A DNA stretch of 64,000 bases from Protonemura montana (taxonomy: Eukaryota; Arthropoda; Insecta; Plecoptera; Nemouridae), in assembly GCA_947568835.1 (NCBI GenBank), contig OX387604.1, positions 13,607,076-13,671,075 of the forward strand, given 5' to 3'. Shown here one piece after another: positions 39,616 through 50,218 of this stretch. A model generated the notes under the pieces. It did not search any database. It worked only from the letters and a program-made list of their open reading frames with translations, and was not told the DNA's origin. Position numbers and translations under genes: made by a program. Numbering within the stretch: the first letter of the stretch is position 1; every line of letters begins with the position of its first letter.

Positions 39616-42600
39616 TTCTCTTAAGTTTTTGTTCCACAATAAAACCAATGCAGTTTTGGGCTGTTTTGGGCTGAATTGTCAATTCTTAAAAAACATCAAG
39701 GACTTGAGATGTATGCATCAATTGACGACGCTGAAGAACATCCTAGTATTCCGTAATTAGAGTTTAATTGCGAGTATTATAAATTAAAACTTCTTCTGCA
39801 ACTAGAAAAAGTGTTTATGCCTAAAGGAAGATCAACGAAAAACTTAATCCGGAGCAAAAAGGTTCGTCGGCTGCTGTCATTCCAGACATTAGATTAAGCA
39901 ATTTCAGGTAACATTTTATTTGTTTTATGAGATATTGTCAAACATGGATGTGCGTTAGCTAAAAATTAAAAACATGTTTGTATGTTTTTAACCAATAATA
40001 TAACGCCCAAGGAACACAGTGTTAGTGCATTATAAGTCAAAGTAATCAGCCAAGTTGTGCATGAAGTATTTTCTGTTCTTATTTATTCGCAAAAAGGAAT
40101 GGGCAAACTATGATATTTTTGCCATCGCTTTCCATTTTTTCCATTTGATTTATTACCAATGCAGGTTAATTTTATATATCCAATAGAATAGAAGAACTGG
40201 AATGAAAATTTTGTAAAATTGATTTACCTCTTACACGGTTGACTTTAAAAGGCTCCATAGCATTTCAAGAAATGTGTTCAAAAGTTTAATAAAGTTTTTA
40301 CCAACTAGCAAGCAATTGTTGTCTCCGTTATTATTAGCAGAGGAAATATAAAACGGAAAAGTTAAAGCGAAATAAAAAAACGAAAATGAAATGAAAAGAC
40401 CTGTAATTGGAAGGATAAATTGAAATTTAAAGTTAAATTTTTCTTGCTTTTGCAAAAAACAATTGGTATGGACTTCTCTACCAATGTCACTATCTCCCAA
40501 TGCAATTTGTAATGCAATCGCATTCTCAATGAAAATGCATCAATGCACTTTAATTCCTAACTGATAACCGGAACAGACGACAAAGTTACTAACATTCAAC
40601 TCACTTTTCACAAAACACACACGAAATGAAACTTAGCTTAGCTCAGAACTGTCACAACAAGGTTATTTGATCGGCGGCAAAGTTTTGATCGCCCTTCCCG
40701 AAAATACAAAGTAAAAATCTTGTTATCAAACTGTGTTGATATTAACTGATGTCAGTAAGTTTGCAGGTTGAAGTCTCAATTTATAAAACCACTTTTCTTG
40801 AAAAAGTTTGTGCAGGCAATTGAAGAAGCAAGGGCGTGTAATAGGAATTCGCCAACTACAGCGCAGGCAACTTCACCGTAAGGCGTAAATGCTCTGTGCT
40901 TTTACTCATGAACAAATCATTTTTGCTCATGGGCCTCATTTAGTTAAAACAATTTCGTAAATTGACACAGGTTGAGGTTTAAATGAAACTCTGTGGTTTT
41001 GTGTAGGTGGTTAATTCATATTCGTATAGAAACGAAGGTACGAATTACTTATATCGTTCCAAACCTATGTCCAAATGTTTATTTGTGTTAGCTAGAAATA
41101 GCACGAGCAAGATTTCCTTTCCTAGCGGGAATTTCAGGCATCATTTTCTTCGAATAACATGGTCGGGCGAAGGCAGAAAGGTAAAGGCGAGAGCAGGTAT
41201 CACTTTGCACGGATTCACGGCTATTGATGAAGCAGCATAAAGCAAGCTTTCATAACATTTGAGTTCTCATACATGCATATATATATATATATATATGTAT
41301 ATATAATCTTCGAAGCCTGTTAGCAGGAAAAAGATTCGTGAAGCCACATATTGTTTACTCATATTCAGTTGAAATTTAATTTCGAATTCCAACTTATCTT
41401 ATAAAAGTGTCACCCAATAGTAAATACTAATCATTCCGATTTCTAGGATGTACAGAATCGCCTAGTCCAGAGGATTGCTAGCACGACACGTACTACCCTA
41501 GCTGAAATTTAAACATAGCAAATAGATATCATGAAAACACGTCACGTTTTTCTTTTCCACCTGATGTACTCACAATTAACACAGTAATCTTTTGTTTAAA
41601 TTGGTATTAAACGATAATCCAAGCTCCCTCAGGTCTTAATAAATTCCTTACTAGCAATGTTTACTTATCAAGTTTCCAAGTTTTTGACAGTGAACAACCC
41701 TGTGCCACCGGAAAACACTGAAAATACATCGACGTGGTCTCATTCTTACGTCACGCCTTACAGTAAAAAACTCATCTCAAACAAAAACTAATATAAAAAC
41801 TAAAATGTGTTAAGTGTTACTCTTGCTGCTGCCACTCTGCTATAGGTGGGAAAACGTGATATTAATTTCTTACCGATTAAAACAACATCTTAGCAAAATG
41901 CTTTGTGAAACGGACTACAAAACAAACTTAACCAAAACTTCTGCATAAAAATCACGCAGACTTTTTATTAAGTCAATGTTTGGTTTCTTCTCTCCACAAT
42001 AAACAAGTTTTCAAGTATCGAAACTTCTGATCTTGGAGTTTTTTGGCCCACCGCCCGATCGGGATTCGAGTTTTCGTATTTCCAAAACTTCGCTAACCAC
42101 GAGCAGAAGCGTTTTCCTCTTATTGAAAAGGAAGATTCTCTCAAAATCTTTTTCAAATAAAAATACAATCTAGTAAAAGTTTATAAAGTACTTGACACTC
42201 TTGTCGAATATTTTCTATTAGTCCATCCAATTATCTGTTCGAACCTTTTGCTGTCAAGATTCGTTGGACATCTGAGGAAGGCGACAAAGACTTGTCGAAC
42301 AATAACTGTTCAACAATAGAGCTCATATATTGACAGTCGTTTATCCACGTGGCAAGAATATAGGTCTTTAAATTCAGTCTTCTGGAAAAAATTTCATGGG
42401 AAAAAAACGAAAAATGGTCCATAGGCACAGTGCGCCCCAATTGTTTGTACTTTAGTTCAGTTATTAGCTTACCTCGGCAGGAAAGGCCAAATTATTTATT
42501 GAATGTTCCGAGCCGGAGTCATCATGCAAGCCATAGTGCACGTGAATCTGGTGGAACTGATATTTGTAGGAAAGTGGGCCTCCTGTCACGTTGATATGAT

Positions 42601-42956
42601 GCCTCGTGGAGTTTTCCACGGTGAAAATCACGCTATGGCCAGTATTGCTAATGGTCCCACTAACCTAGAGAAGAGCACAAAATACACTAGTCTTTTATGT
42701 GAGCCATTTGAAAAAGATAAATCTACAGGAGAAAAGATTTCATTTGATTTGAGATGGTATTTAATTAGAAATGGTATAGGTTGCACAGACCAATAGAGCA
42801 TTAACTCGTCTGGACTCACTCGATGTTTGTCGATGTGAAGAAGACGTAGGTTCGGATCAAATAGCAGTTTGTTCGGCTCGAGATTCACTGGACTCTGACG
42901 TCTTCCCTTGTTACAAAGACTCCATTCGGGATTTATCAAACCCCAAAATGCTGGAC
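25313..42956 (-). CDS. CARPB: Carbonic-anhydrase-related protein (CARPB / CA10-CA11 type), 5' and 3' ends missing
   Basis: Seven exons on the minus strand: 42820-42956, 42473-42664, 38997-39092, 37354-37420, 36173-36327, 28188-28319 and 25313-25358. All have GT-AG borders and consistent phases (1-0-0-0-1-0-0-1), giving about 274 residues. The sequence matches Drosophila CARPB nearly throughout: WGLINPEWSLCNKGRRQSPV, GGPLSYKYQFHQIHVHYG, AQGIVAISLLLQ, YMTYDGSTTMPACHETVTWV and LGNNYRPPQPLHHRPVRTNI. In alpha-carbonic anhydrases three His bind zinc. Here the first two are present (HVHYG) and the third is Gln (IQIFGFN in place of LHLVHWN), so the protein should be acatalytic. Vertebrate CA10 is a secreted neurexin ligand; a role at the cell surface of neurons here is inference. 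The exon for the signal peptide and the usual WEEWWTYDG block is not found up to 64 kb. Confidence 0.95.
25843..25868. repeat. GGAGGT hexanucleotide repeat
   Basis: About four head-to-tail GGAGGT units in a G-rich stretch. Confidence 0.85.
27851..27924. repeat. ATT trinucleotide microsatellite
   Basis: A pure 74-base run of TAT/ATT. It creates a spurious poly-Leu open frame on the plus strand. Confidence 0.97.
28188..28319 (-). CDS. CARPB: CARPB exon f
   Basis: 44 codons, phase 0 to 0, after gtttctag and ending at CAG|GTAAGC. Encodes LHALRRLMQGDGKHPKAPLG and VRTNIDFNTKQ. The intron before it is 7.9 kb and full of tandem repeats. Confidence 0.95.
28784..29696. repeat. Dispersed 35-bp motif flanking the 18-bp minisatellite
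   Basis: Imperfect copies of GGAGGTGCCGAGTTTGCTCT followed by GCGGGCTGCGTTCAG occur at 28784, 28951 and 29534, with a faint fourth at 29666. They bracket the 18-bp blocks, which suggests an old composite repeat. A shorter match to the first nine bases recurs at 59096. Confidence 0.6.
29165..29435. repeat. 18-bp minisatellite in two blocks
   Basis: Block 1 (29165-29290) has seven units of CCGTATCGTTTGTTAATA, the last degraded. Block 2 (29356-29435) keeps the 18-base period with more changes. Each block is followed by a related flank (ACCGGMAAATCTAAWACTAG, at about 29315 and 29501), so block plus flank was duplicated as a larger unit. The period is a multiple of three, giving a false FVNTVS protein repeat. 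Confidence 0.88.
32559..32922. repeat. 14-bp minisatellite, exactly 26 units of two types
   Basis: 26 head-to-tail units of AACAGAGATACMYC. Only two forms occur: ...TACCTC (T) and ...TACACC (A). Unit order is TATTAATAAT AAAATAATAA AAAATT. There are no other substitutions, so the array is young or kept uniform. The unit is not a multiple of three, and open frames over it in several frames are artefacts. Confidence 0.97.
33285..33360. other. CpG-rich patch
   Basis: A GACGACGCCGATGCCGACGG-type stretch much richer in CpG than its surroundings. It is a simple GAC/GCC pattern and no gene was seen. Confidence 0.5.
34140..34216. repeat. Interrupted GT repeat
   Basis: TG/GT dinucleotide runs broken by short ATG-containing interruptions. 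Confidence 0.9.
35067..35394. repeat. Perfect 156-bp tandem duplication
   Basis: 35067-35222 and 35239-35394 are identical as far as I can read, separated by 16 bases (aataatgctcaataat), giving a period of 172. Either a very recent duplication or an assembly artefact from two haplotypes. Confidence 0.93.
36173..36327 (-). CDS. CARPB: CARPB exon e
   Basis: Two bases plus 51 codons, after ggttacag and ending at CAG|GTACAG. Encodes LSIRGLLPETDYYMTYDGST and HETVTWVILNKPIYITKQQ, the core strands of the fold. Confidence 0.95.
37354..37420 (-). CDS. CARPB: CARPB exon d
   Basis: 22 codons plus one base, after a run of T and cag, ending at GGTG|GTAAGT. Encodes LGDLSNPELRILTDQLERIR, nearly identical to the fly protein. 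Confidence 0.95.
38997..39092 (-). CDS. CARPB: CARPB exon c (third zinc ligand replaced)
   Basis: 32 codons, phase 0 to 0, after tttcag and ending at CAG|GTAAGC. Begins IQIFGFNSQLYSNFTEAL. The second residue, Gln, stands where active alpha-carbonic anhydrases have the third zinc His. Confidence 0.95.
39583..39620. repeat. CT dinucleotide repeat
   Basis: TC repeats with two single-base interruptions. Confidence 0.95.
41277..41305. repeat. AT dinucleotide repeat
   Basis: AT repeats with one G interruption. Confidence 0.95.
42473..42664 (-). CDS. CARPB: CARPB exon b (two zinc-site His)
   Basis: 64 codons, phase 0 to 0. Starts after ttctctag and ends at GAG|GTAAGC. Contains VSGTISNTGHSVIF, two N-glycosylation sites (NST, NVT), the HVHYG motif with the first two zinc-ligand His positions, and GSEH. 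A 155-base intron separates it from exon a. Confidence 0.95.
42820..42956 (-). CDS. CARPB: CARPB exon a
   Basis: 45 codons plus two bases completing a Gly. Starts after tttcag and ends at CGA|GTGAGT. Encodes PAFWGLINPEWSLCNKGRRQ through LHIDKHR, the first conserved block of the domain. The upstream exon must end in phase 1. Confidence 0.95.
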
Positions 42957-45646
42957 CTGAAACAAAAAGAAGTGTTAATTACTGTTGTGCTATCGCTAAA
43001 GTGCATTCGAGCCACATACAAAAATACAGGTACAAAGTTAAATTTTGTCATTTGTCATTGTTGTTGGTATTGGTGAATCTAGTCTCGATTTTTTCTAGTG
43101 GTGCGCGGCAATAGTTCTTAATTTATCGAACTTGCTAATATATATTGCAATCTCATAAAGGTACGGGATGTCGGTCGAGTTAAACCGGAGAATGCTGCTC
43201 TTCTGTGTAGCCTGGCACAGAAGGTATGCTTTTTTAAGTTGCCTAGGTCGCGGAAACGATAAAGGAAATTACATGTCCAATGTAAGGGGTTTATAAAATA
43301 GCGTGATCCACTAAAAGACCCCTTTGCTGGCATTGGTCTGTTCCCTTAACCTTACTTCTGCCATACAATCGTTGCGTACTATACTAACATCTGACAGTGA
43401 TTATTCCTCCTTTCGAGGGGAGCAATCAACACTTGTGTGTACGAGTTCCTTATTTGAATATAAAAGAGCTAACCGAAAATGTGGTCGAAAAGAAACTGTA
43501 AATATTGGTTGGTTGTAATAATAAATTGTCATGTCATTGTCACTATATCCCAATACGTTAGTGTTAAATACGTTAGGGAATGAAAAGCATGGTTTTAAAG
43601 ATATCTGATCACGCAGCTATTAAGAGCTTAACCAATAAGAGCTTTATATGTGGCTATTGCAACAGTACTTGTGAAGTTAAAACAACCAAAAAAACTTTAA
43701 AAACTTTCGCTAACTTCTAGTCAAAACCATAAAATTTTAATTTGTACATTTTGCTGTCATTGTTTGTTGCTTTTTTATACTATTTGTTTTAACATGCAAA
43801 CACAAAGTTTTTTTTATCCAGTAGTTTTGTAGTTGCTAATGTTATGTGGTGCTTTGTTTGTTTGTTCGTTTGCTTCGCTCGTGTTTGATTCAGGTGAAAC
43901 ACCAAGTATTGTACGTACCATTATAACAATATCATGGAATTATTTTTATTGTTATTATTGTATTGTACTGTCAAAAAAAGGCAATGGTTTATCGTTGATC
44001 TAATAGCAATCCGACACCTGCGTTATGAAGCAAATAGTTACTTCACACTCTCTGGCCCATTATTATATCATAGTCATTAATGTTATTAGATCTTAGTTAT
44101 TAGTAATTAGTACTTATATCTTAGTTATGATATTTTATGAGACAAATGGAGCAAAACACTAGTGTTAGTGCCATATAAACCAAAGCACCCACGGGAACAT
44201 ATAACATGGGAAGGTGATTTGTACCACTTTAAGCCGATAACGAGCCTCGTTTTGATTCCAACAATTGGCGACAATAACCCACGACTTAAACAATGAGAAA
44301 TCGCTGAGATAATAATAAAGGAGACACGAATCACCATTTGCGAAATGAACGTGAAGCTTTGAAAATAAGATTGAAGTACTTCTTGTTGTAATTCTTCAGC
44401 GTAGACCCCCGGTAAAGGTCAATCATACTGTTGATACTTTTAGAGGCACATCGCTTCTATGGTAAACTTTCTGCGACCACTCGATGGGGCTTAAGTACGT
44501 CTGTTTAAAAACACTCTACAATTATATAATTCCGACTCAAAATATACCTGTAAATCAGTCGTTACGATTATCATTAAAAAAAAATTAATTTGCGCAAATC
44601 AGTCTCAAATTCGAGCAATCTGCGAGGAAAAAACAAAGTTAAATACTTTAACACTCGAAATTACTGTGATTCTGACTGTGACTATTGGAGACCACAATTT
44701 CTGTTGGCGTTATCGGTTGGGATTTTTCGCAAAGACAGTTTAACATTAGCGCTGAGACTCTTAAACTATACACCCAATGCTTCATAGAATCAGTATCCAA
44801 GGCTCAGATGGGTACATTTTATTACTAGGTCGACTGATCCTGAAATTACTATACTTTTCTAGATTTGTTTTAATATTTCTAGTAAGTGGGTATGTTCTTT
44901 GCTCCACTTCCATGAGAAGTAGGCAGGCATGCACTCAAAAACTAGTTACAGGTAAAAGTTTAATTTTGAGCGTCGAGTAGACGTTTGTATGAAACATGGC
45001 CAGTAATCAGAAAAGTTTTCAATTGTTTCGTTTCATAGCCGCCTTAAAAAAAATCGTCTCTCATGTAATGACAATTCAGTGCTGGCATATCAGAGAGTGC
45101 AAAATTTTTTTAAAATCAGAAATATTTTAATTGCGCCGATAAACAAAGAAAATGAATCGACTGAGTTACTGTGCATCGTACCGATCATTTTGAAGCTACA
45201 CTTCAAATATATGGTTTGTTGACTTCATAGTTATTTTAATAAAACCAACAATGCATGTCGCGTAAATAATAACTTCCACGAACAAGATGGAAAAATCACG
45301 ATTTAAAAAAAATCTTCCGCCATTTGTGCAAATAGTTGATACTTTTGTTTCCTAAGGATACTTTTTCGAACTGCTTATTGTAGAAGTACGCTGCTGCATG
45401 TAGGAAATGATGTCAGCACTTAAAGATTCAAGCAAATCATCATCAAATTATCATGTTATATATTTTTCTATTATTTATGACTCACATTTTAAAATACAAA
45501 TTCTACCACAATTGGATACCACCGATAACATTTAAATGAAAAGCCCCAATTAATTCAACATCATGATATCTTCTCTGCCGAACGCAAAACAACTGTCTCC
45601 GGTATCAACTCCTCAGAGCAGAAAATGATTTGAGTTGACTGTCAAG

Positions 45647-45683
45647 CTGCCAGCGCAGCGAAGCGATGGCTCTGCGTTGGCAG
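45647..45683 (+). other. GC-rich stem-loop
   Basis: CTGCCAGCGCAG pairs with CTGCGTTGGCAG over 12 positions (one G-T wobble) across a 13-base loop. Just downstream, GCGCTGGC can also pair with the first arm. It stands out in AT-rich DNA. No known RNA family recognised. Confidence 0.5.
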
Positions 45684-48249
45684 AGCTGCCATGGCGCTGG
45701 CAATGCTACTCGGGGTCGCAAGCAGGAATCGGAAACGGGAGAAAGTACTCCAAGGATAAGAGGCAGTATGGTAGTGGCATCGTGCGGTGGAGGGAGAAGG
45801 GGAGGGCAGGAGCACACGGAAAGGGTTTCGGCGGTTCAGTTAGCTTGCAAGTAGAATTATACAAACAACGCTTTTAACCGGAAAAAAGCAACCTCAAGCC
45901 ACTTGAAGTCCTTACATACCTTACACAGTCATTATAACCTTATGGTTGGATTTAAAACCATTGATTTTAATGTTGTGCTATGAGAATTGTGAAATTCCAC
46001 GACCACGATGTAAGAAAATAAAGCATATGCGTTTAGATATGTGTAAAACTAGTAAATGTTATCGTGAGCCGCTGGTCTAGGCATCAAGATTTTATAATTA
46101 TTTTATAATTTTTATGATAATTGGAAATGTTTAAAAAATATTCTATCAGAACCTTTTGGCAGAAAAATAGTTTTAATTCTATTGACTAATATTTTTACTT
46201 GTACAACTTACTTCCATATATCATGTAAACTGATTTATCACTGAGAAATAAACGAATGCAAATCGTATGATTTTGATTAGGGAAATCAGAGAAAGAGCAG
46301 ATTTATCCTATCAATGATTGAAACGGAAATATCAATAATATATTATGATCAGTCGAGACAGTATAAGAAAATAATTTCAGAGACGTATGAATTGAAATTC
46401 AACCTAAAAAGCGCTGAAAGTTTCAATATTACGAAATGACTTAGCTCCATACCGATGTACGCTCAAGCATGGCTCGAAAGTTTTATAATGAACAGGTTTG
46501 AGTGCTCGAGCTTCGTGTGAGTTTCAATGAGTAGTGTGCAATTATTTGTTGTTAATTAGCATAAAGTACAAAATGCACAAGAGAGAACATAGTTTTTCTA
46601 TCAATTTAAGTTCATCATGAACGGATGAACGGAATGGAAGATATTGCCGAAACTGCCAAAAGACAACTTTTAAAAATGGTTTCCTAATTTGAATTTGCTG
46701 ACTAAGCAGTGCGATCATGCGCAATTGGCAGTGTTTTGGAATCAGTGAAGGTCACACAATTTCTGTGCAATGTTGACTAATCATTAACATAAAAAGGATA
46801 AGAAATATGCTGACTTGATGGACCTTGGAGTTTCAGGGTAAACGTGGAGCACCAAGGAAACTTAGCAGTGACTTCTGAACCGAATAGCAAACACAAACCT
46901 TGGGATCTTTAATTAAACGTTTTGATGTCTCGATCCTTTGATAAGAGAGACTTTCATTTAATAATTAAAAATACCAGCATGTGTGGAGATTCATTGATAA
47001 AGAAATTAATTATTTTAGTTTATAAAACGCTACCATTAAAAAAAAAAGCACACCTAATTTCTTCACGAAGTATAATATGGTCTATCGGCGAACGTGGCTT
47101 ATATATTGCTCGCTCATTAGAGAGTGTGGAAATATTCCAATTGCCAATTTAGCCCACTCCATTCGAGTTCGTGAACCAAGCCAAACTCGTCCTCTTCCAA
47201 CCCCGTTCATAACGCAGTGCCATATATATATTACAACTCTATTGTTCTGGGAATCATCCAAACACTCAAAAAGCTCCACTTACGCTCGACACTTGAATGC
47301 AGATCATTTTGAAACCTATTCAATGCGCATTTAAATACGACGGTCTTAATGTCCATTAGATTGCGCACTTTGTCGCAATTATTTAGAAAATTCTGACTAT
47401 TTAAAGACCATAATGATAACTTGTTTGCTTTATTCAATTTACTGAAAAAAAGTTCTCTCCAAATAGACTGGACGTGTTGCATTCTAAAATTGGCACTCAG
47501 TTTAAGTTGGCACTCAATAGTGGCGTTATTCATGAGCATTCCATATTGAAGTGTATTTTCGTTTTCATTAGCTTCTTATACCCTGAATATACGAGGGTAA
47601 ATGTGTTAAACATTTTGGGCTTGCCTGCTGTTTTGTTAATTATAATTAGCTTTTACTTGTGAGATATATTTTATGAAATATATATGAGTAAAACGCGATA
47701 ATCTTATATTATATGAAATCTGAAAAAAATATTATGCGTGATGGCCTTAGTATAATTTGTAGGGTGTTAAGGAACTCATCATTTCACTACTTATCATTCA
47801 ATCCATGCACAGGCGGGGCGAAACTATCATGAATTCAATTTAGACAAAATTCGTATTTTAACAAATATCTATCGTAAATAAGAGATCAAAACAACTAGAA
47901 AAAAGACCTACACGCAAATCTTATTGGCAATTCTTTCTAAGTGTCCCAATGGTTCGTGTTTTTAGACGAAACGTTTACTCTCAGAAAATTAAGTAGCAGC
48001 ACTTCGACAAGTTTGATGGTCGAAATGTTGTCTTGTTGTTGTTTTCCTCTTTTTTACACGTTCTTGCCACCAACTTTTCTCTTTTCTTTTGCCTTCAGGT
48101 TTTCTTACGGCTAGGCAACTTAAACTAAATATATCTGAGAACGAATTGACAAATACTAGCGGATCAGCAGTGGTTTTTATGCTATGCACTGTTGTTCACT
48201 GTTGTCCATTTTGAGTTACGTTAATTTAACGATATCAATTACTGCTTAC

Positions 48250-48311
48250 CGTTTTCCATAGGGATGTCATTTTCCCAAATACACAGCTTGTGATTGAGCT
48301 TCAAACCCCAG
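48250..48311 (-). other. Candidate exon (weak), phase-compatible with CARPB exon a
   Basis: Between ttcaatctatcag and AACG|GTAAGC lie 20 open codons ending in phase 1, the phase exon a requires. The peptide (WGLKLNHKLCIWENDIPMEN) does not resemble the expected WEEWWTYDG block, and a 62-base open stretch is not rare by chance. Confidence 0.15.
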
Positions 48312-50160
48312 CTGATAGATTGAACGGTTTATGAGGTTACTTTTGCAGCTCTCTTGAACTGAAGGTTTTTTATAAACTGCATCTGTACTGAAATTATTGC
48401 CAGTTTAGCCATTTTACTCAATGACACAAATGAAAACGCAATCTGGTGTGGAATTTTGAAAATTACGTTGCACGATTGTGAATTTTTTTTCAGAAATTAG
48501 CAAGCACTTAGGAGCGCGCTTAGTATAATTTCTGCTGCTGCACGCCTTTTTGATATTTCAAGGAATTTTACGGTTTTCTTCGCCGGAGTCTTCATTCGAA
48601 ACATATATTATTATTGGGTGACTTTTAAGCTCCCTATTCTGATCCGCCCCCCCCCCCCCCCCTTCCCTGAAACCTTTTTCTCTGTCAATATCCAACTTTG
48701 TCCATAAAGGTACAGATACTTCTCCTTCGTACACTTTTCCATTCAATTTGAAATAAATTCTTCGACTTTTCATTCAATTCAAAAAAAGGGATAGAAAACA
48801 GGCGACATTTGAATGTGTTCATTTCGTTTCATCTGGCAGAGGAATCGCGAAAACTTTACTCGACAAATGAAAGGATTATTTTCTTGTGACATGACGAAAA
48901 ACAATTTTTACTTGACCAAAGAAATTGTTTGGTTGTTATTATTCTTTCCACTTCCCTTCCCCCTCAAACAAAATAGGCTTCGTTTTTATTTATATTTTAT
49001 TTTTCAGAACAAATGCAACGCAAAATAATGGTGGTTAACACACAGTGTTTCACATGTATTTTTTTTTTGGAGCATTATAATCCTGTAAGAGGATATTTTG
49101 CACATTGCTTTATCTACGTCTTGCTGGTACTGTGCTGAACGTTAGTTTTTACCAAGAAGAAAGGTTTTGCCGGAACGAAGACGAATTGGATGAGTAAGAG
49201 GAGGAAGCAATCCTAAAAGCAAACATCGTAAAAACGGGCTGAAATACGAGGCACTGAAAGTAGGGGCGATAAAATGAAGTGTGAGAAGGAAAACGAGGCC
49301 CTCCTTGTTGTCAATGAACTTTTTTGGTTATATCTGCAACTTGGTCATTGGTCACTCCTTAGATTATTGGATACCAAATTGTAAACATTTGCTCTTTAAG
49401 GGGATTTTGTTTTCAATAAAGCTGGAAAATCACAAGCTGACAAACTGGAGTCGCTTCAGTTGTACTTTAATATGATTATCGTTATTGTGCGATGACTACA
49501 ACATGTCAATAAATATCATCATAAGAAATAAATGATCGTATTAGCAATATTTATTTAAAAAAGCTTTTATCAGTATAATAAAACTGTTTTATTTCATTTT
49601 GTTTTTTAAATCAAATGCAATCAGCAGTTTGCCGAGAGTAACGACATTATTGACAGTCACAAAGTCAAATTCCTTACTTTCAGTAAGCCATGTAGGCATA
49701 ATAATACATTTGTATGATTATAAAGTCATCTATAAATAAGTCAAGAACAGGTTGGGGTGGAGAATCTTCACCTAAAGCGCGACTTTTCTTCTCTTTCCTT
49801 AATATGCATTCGAATTTAAGGCGAGCATGTGTAGGGCATATGGGATGTAGGGGTGATGTGTACGTGAGCGTGCGGATGTGTGTGTGTGTGTGTGCTATCG
49901 ATTGAAATGGATCTGACCACTTTTCCTTGAGAGAAATCACCTGCATATGGCTTAGTTCTCACCACTGGGTCGCCCCACACCTCCACTAGTGGCAGAGGGC
50001 TCTCCGTTCCTGCCCTGCCATAGCCCTTCGTAGCCTGTAGCCCGTAACCCCTTGGCCGTAGCCACTGGCTGCATCACCTTTCTAACAGCGTTTGCCTCTA
50101 GCCATCTTGCTTGACCGAACACTGAGCAATGTCTGTTCCGACAACACCTATACACACTTT

Positions 50161-50218
50161 ACCCATCTACCTATACCCACCCACATACCCACCCACATTC
50201 CCACCCACATCCACCCAT
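50161..50218. repeat. CCCAC-rich short tandem repeat
   Basis: Imperfect units of ACCCACCCACAT. Confidence 0.8.

Larger units (their letters stand above)
39093..42472 (-). other. CARPB intron b-c
   Basis: 3.4 kb with a CT repeat at 39583 and an AT repeat at 41277. The open frame on the minus strand at 40231-40500 is hydrophobic but has no recognisable family and no splice support. Confidence 0.6.

Noticed and set aside
40231-40500. Hydrophobic minus-strand frame of 89 codons
   Set aside because: AT-rich DNA often gives Phe/Ile/Leu-rich frames; no splice support and it lies inside a CARPB intron.
45605-45877. Overlapping open frames in a GC-rich patch on both strands
   Set aside because: GC-rich DNA has few stops; products are low-complexity and no gene signals flank them.
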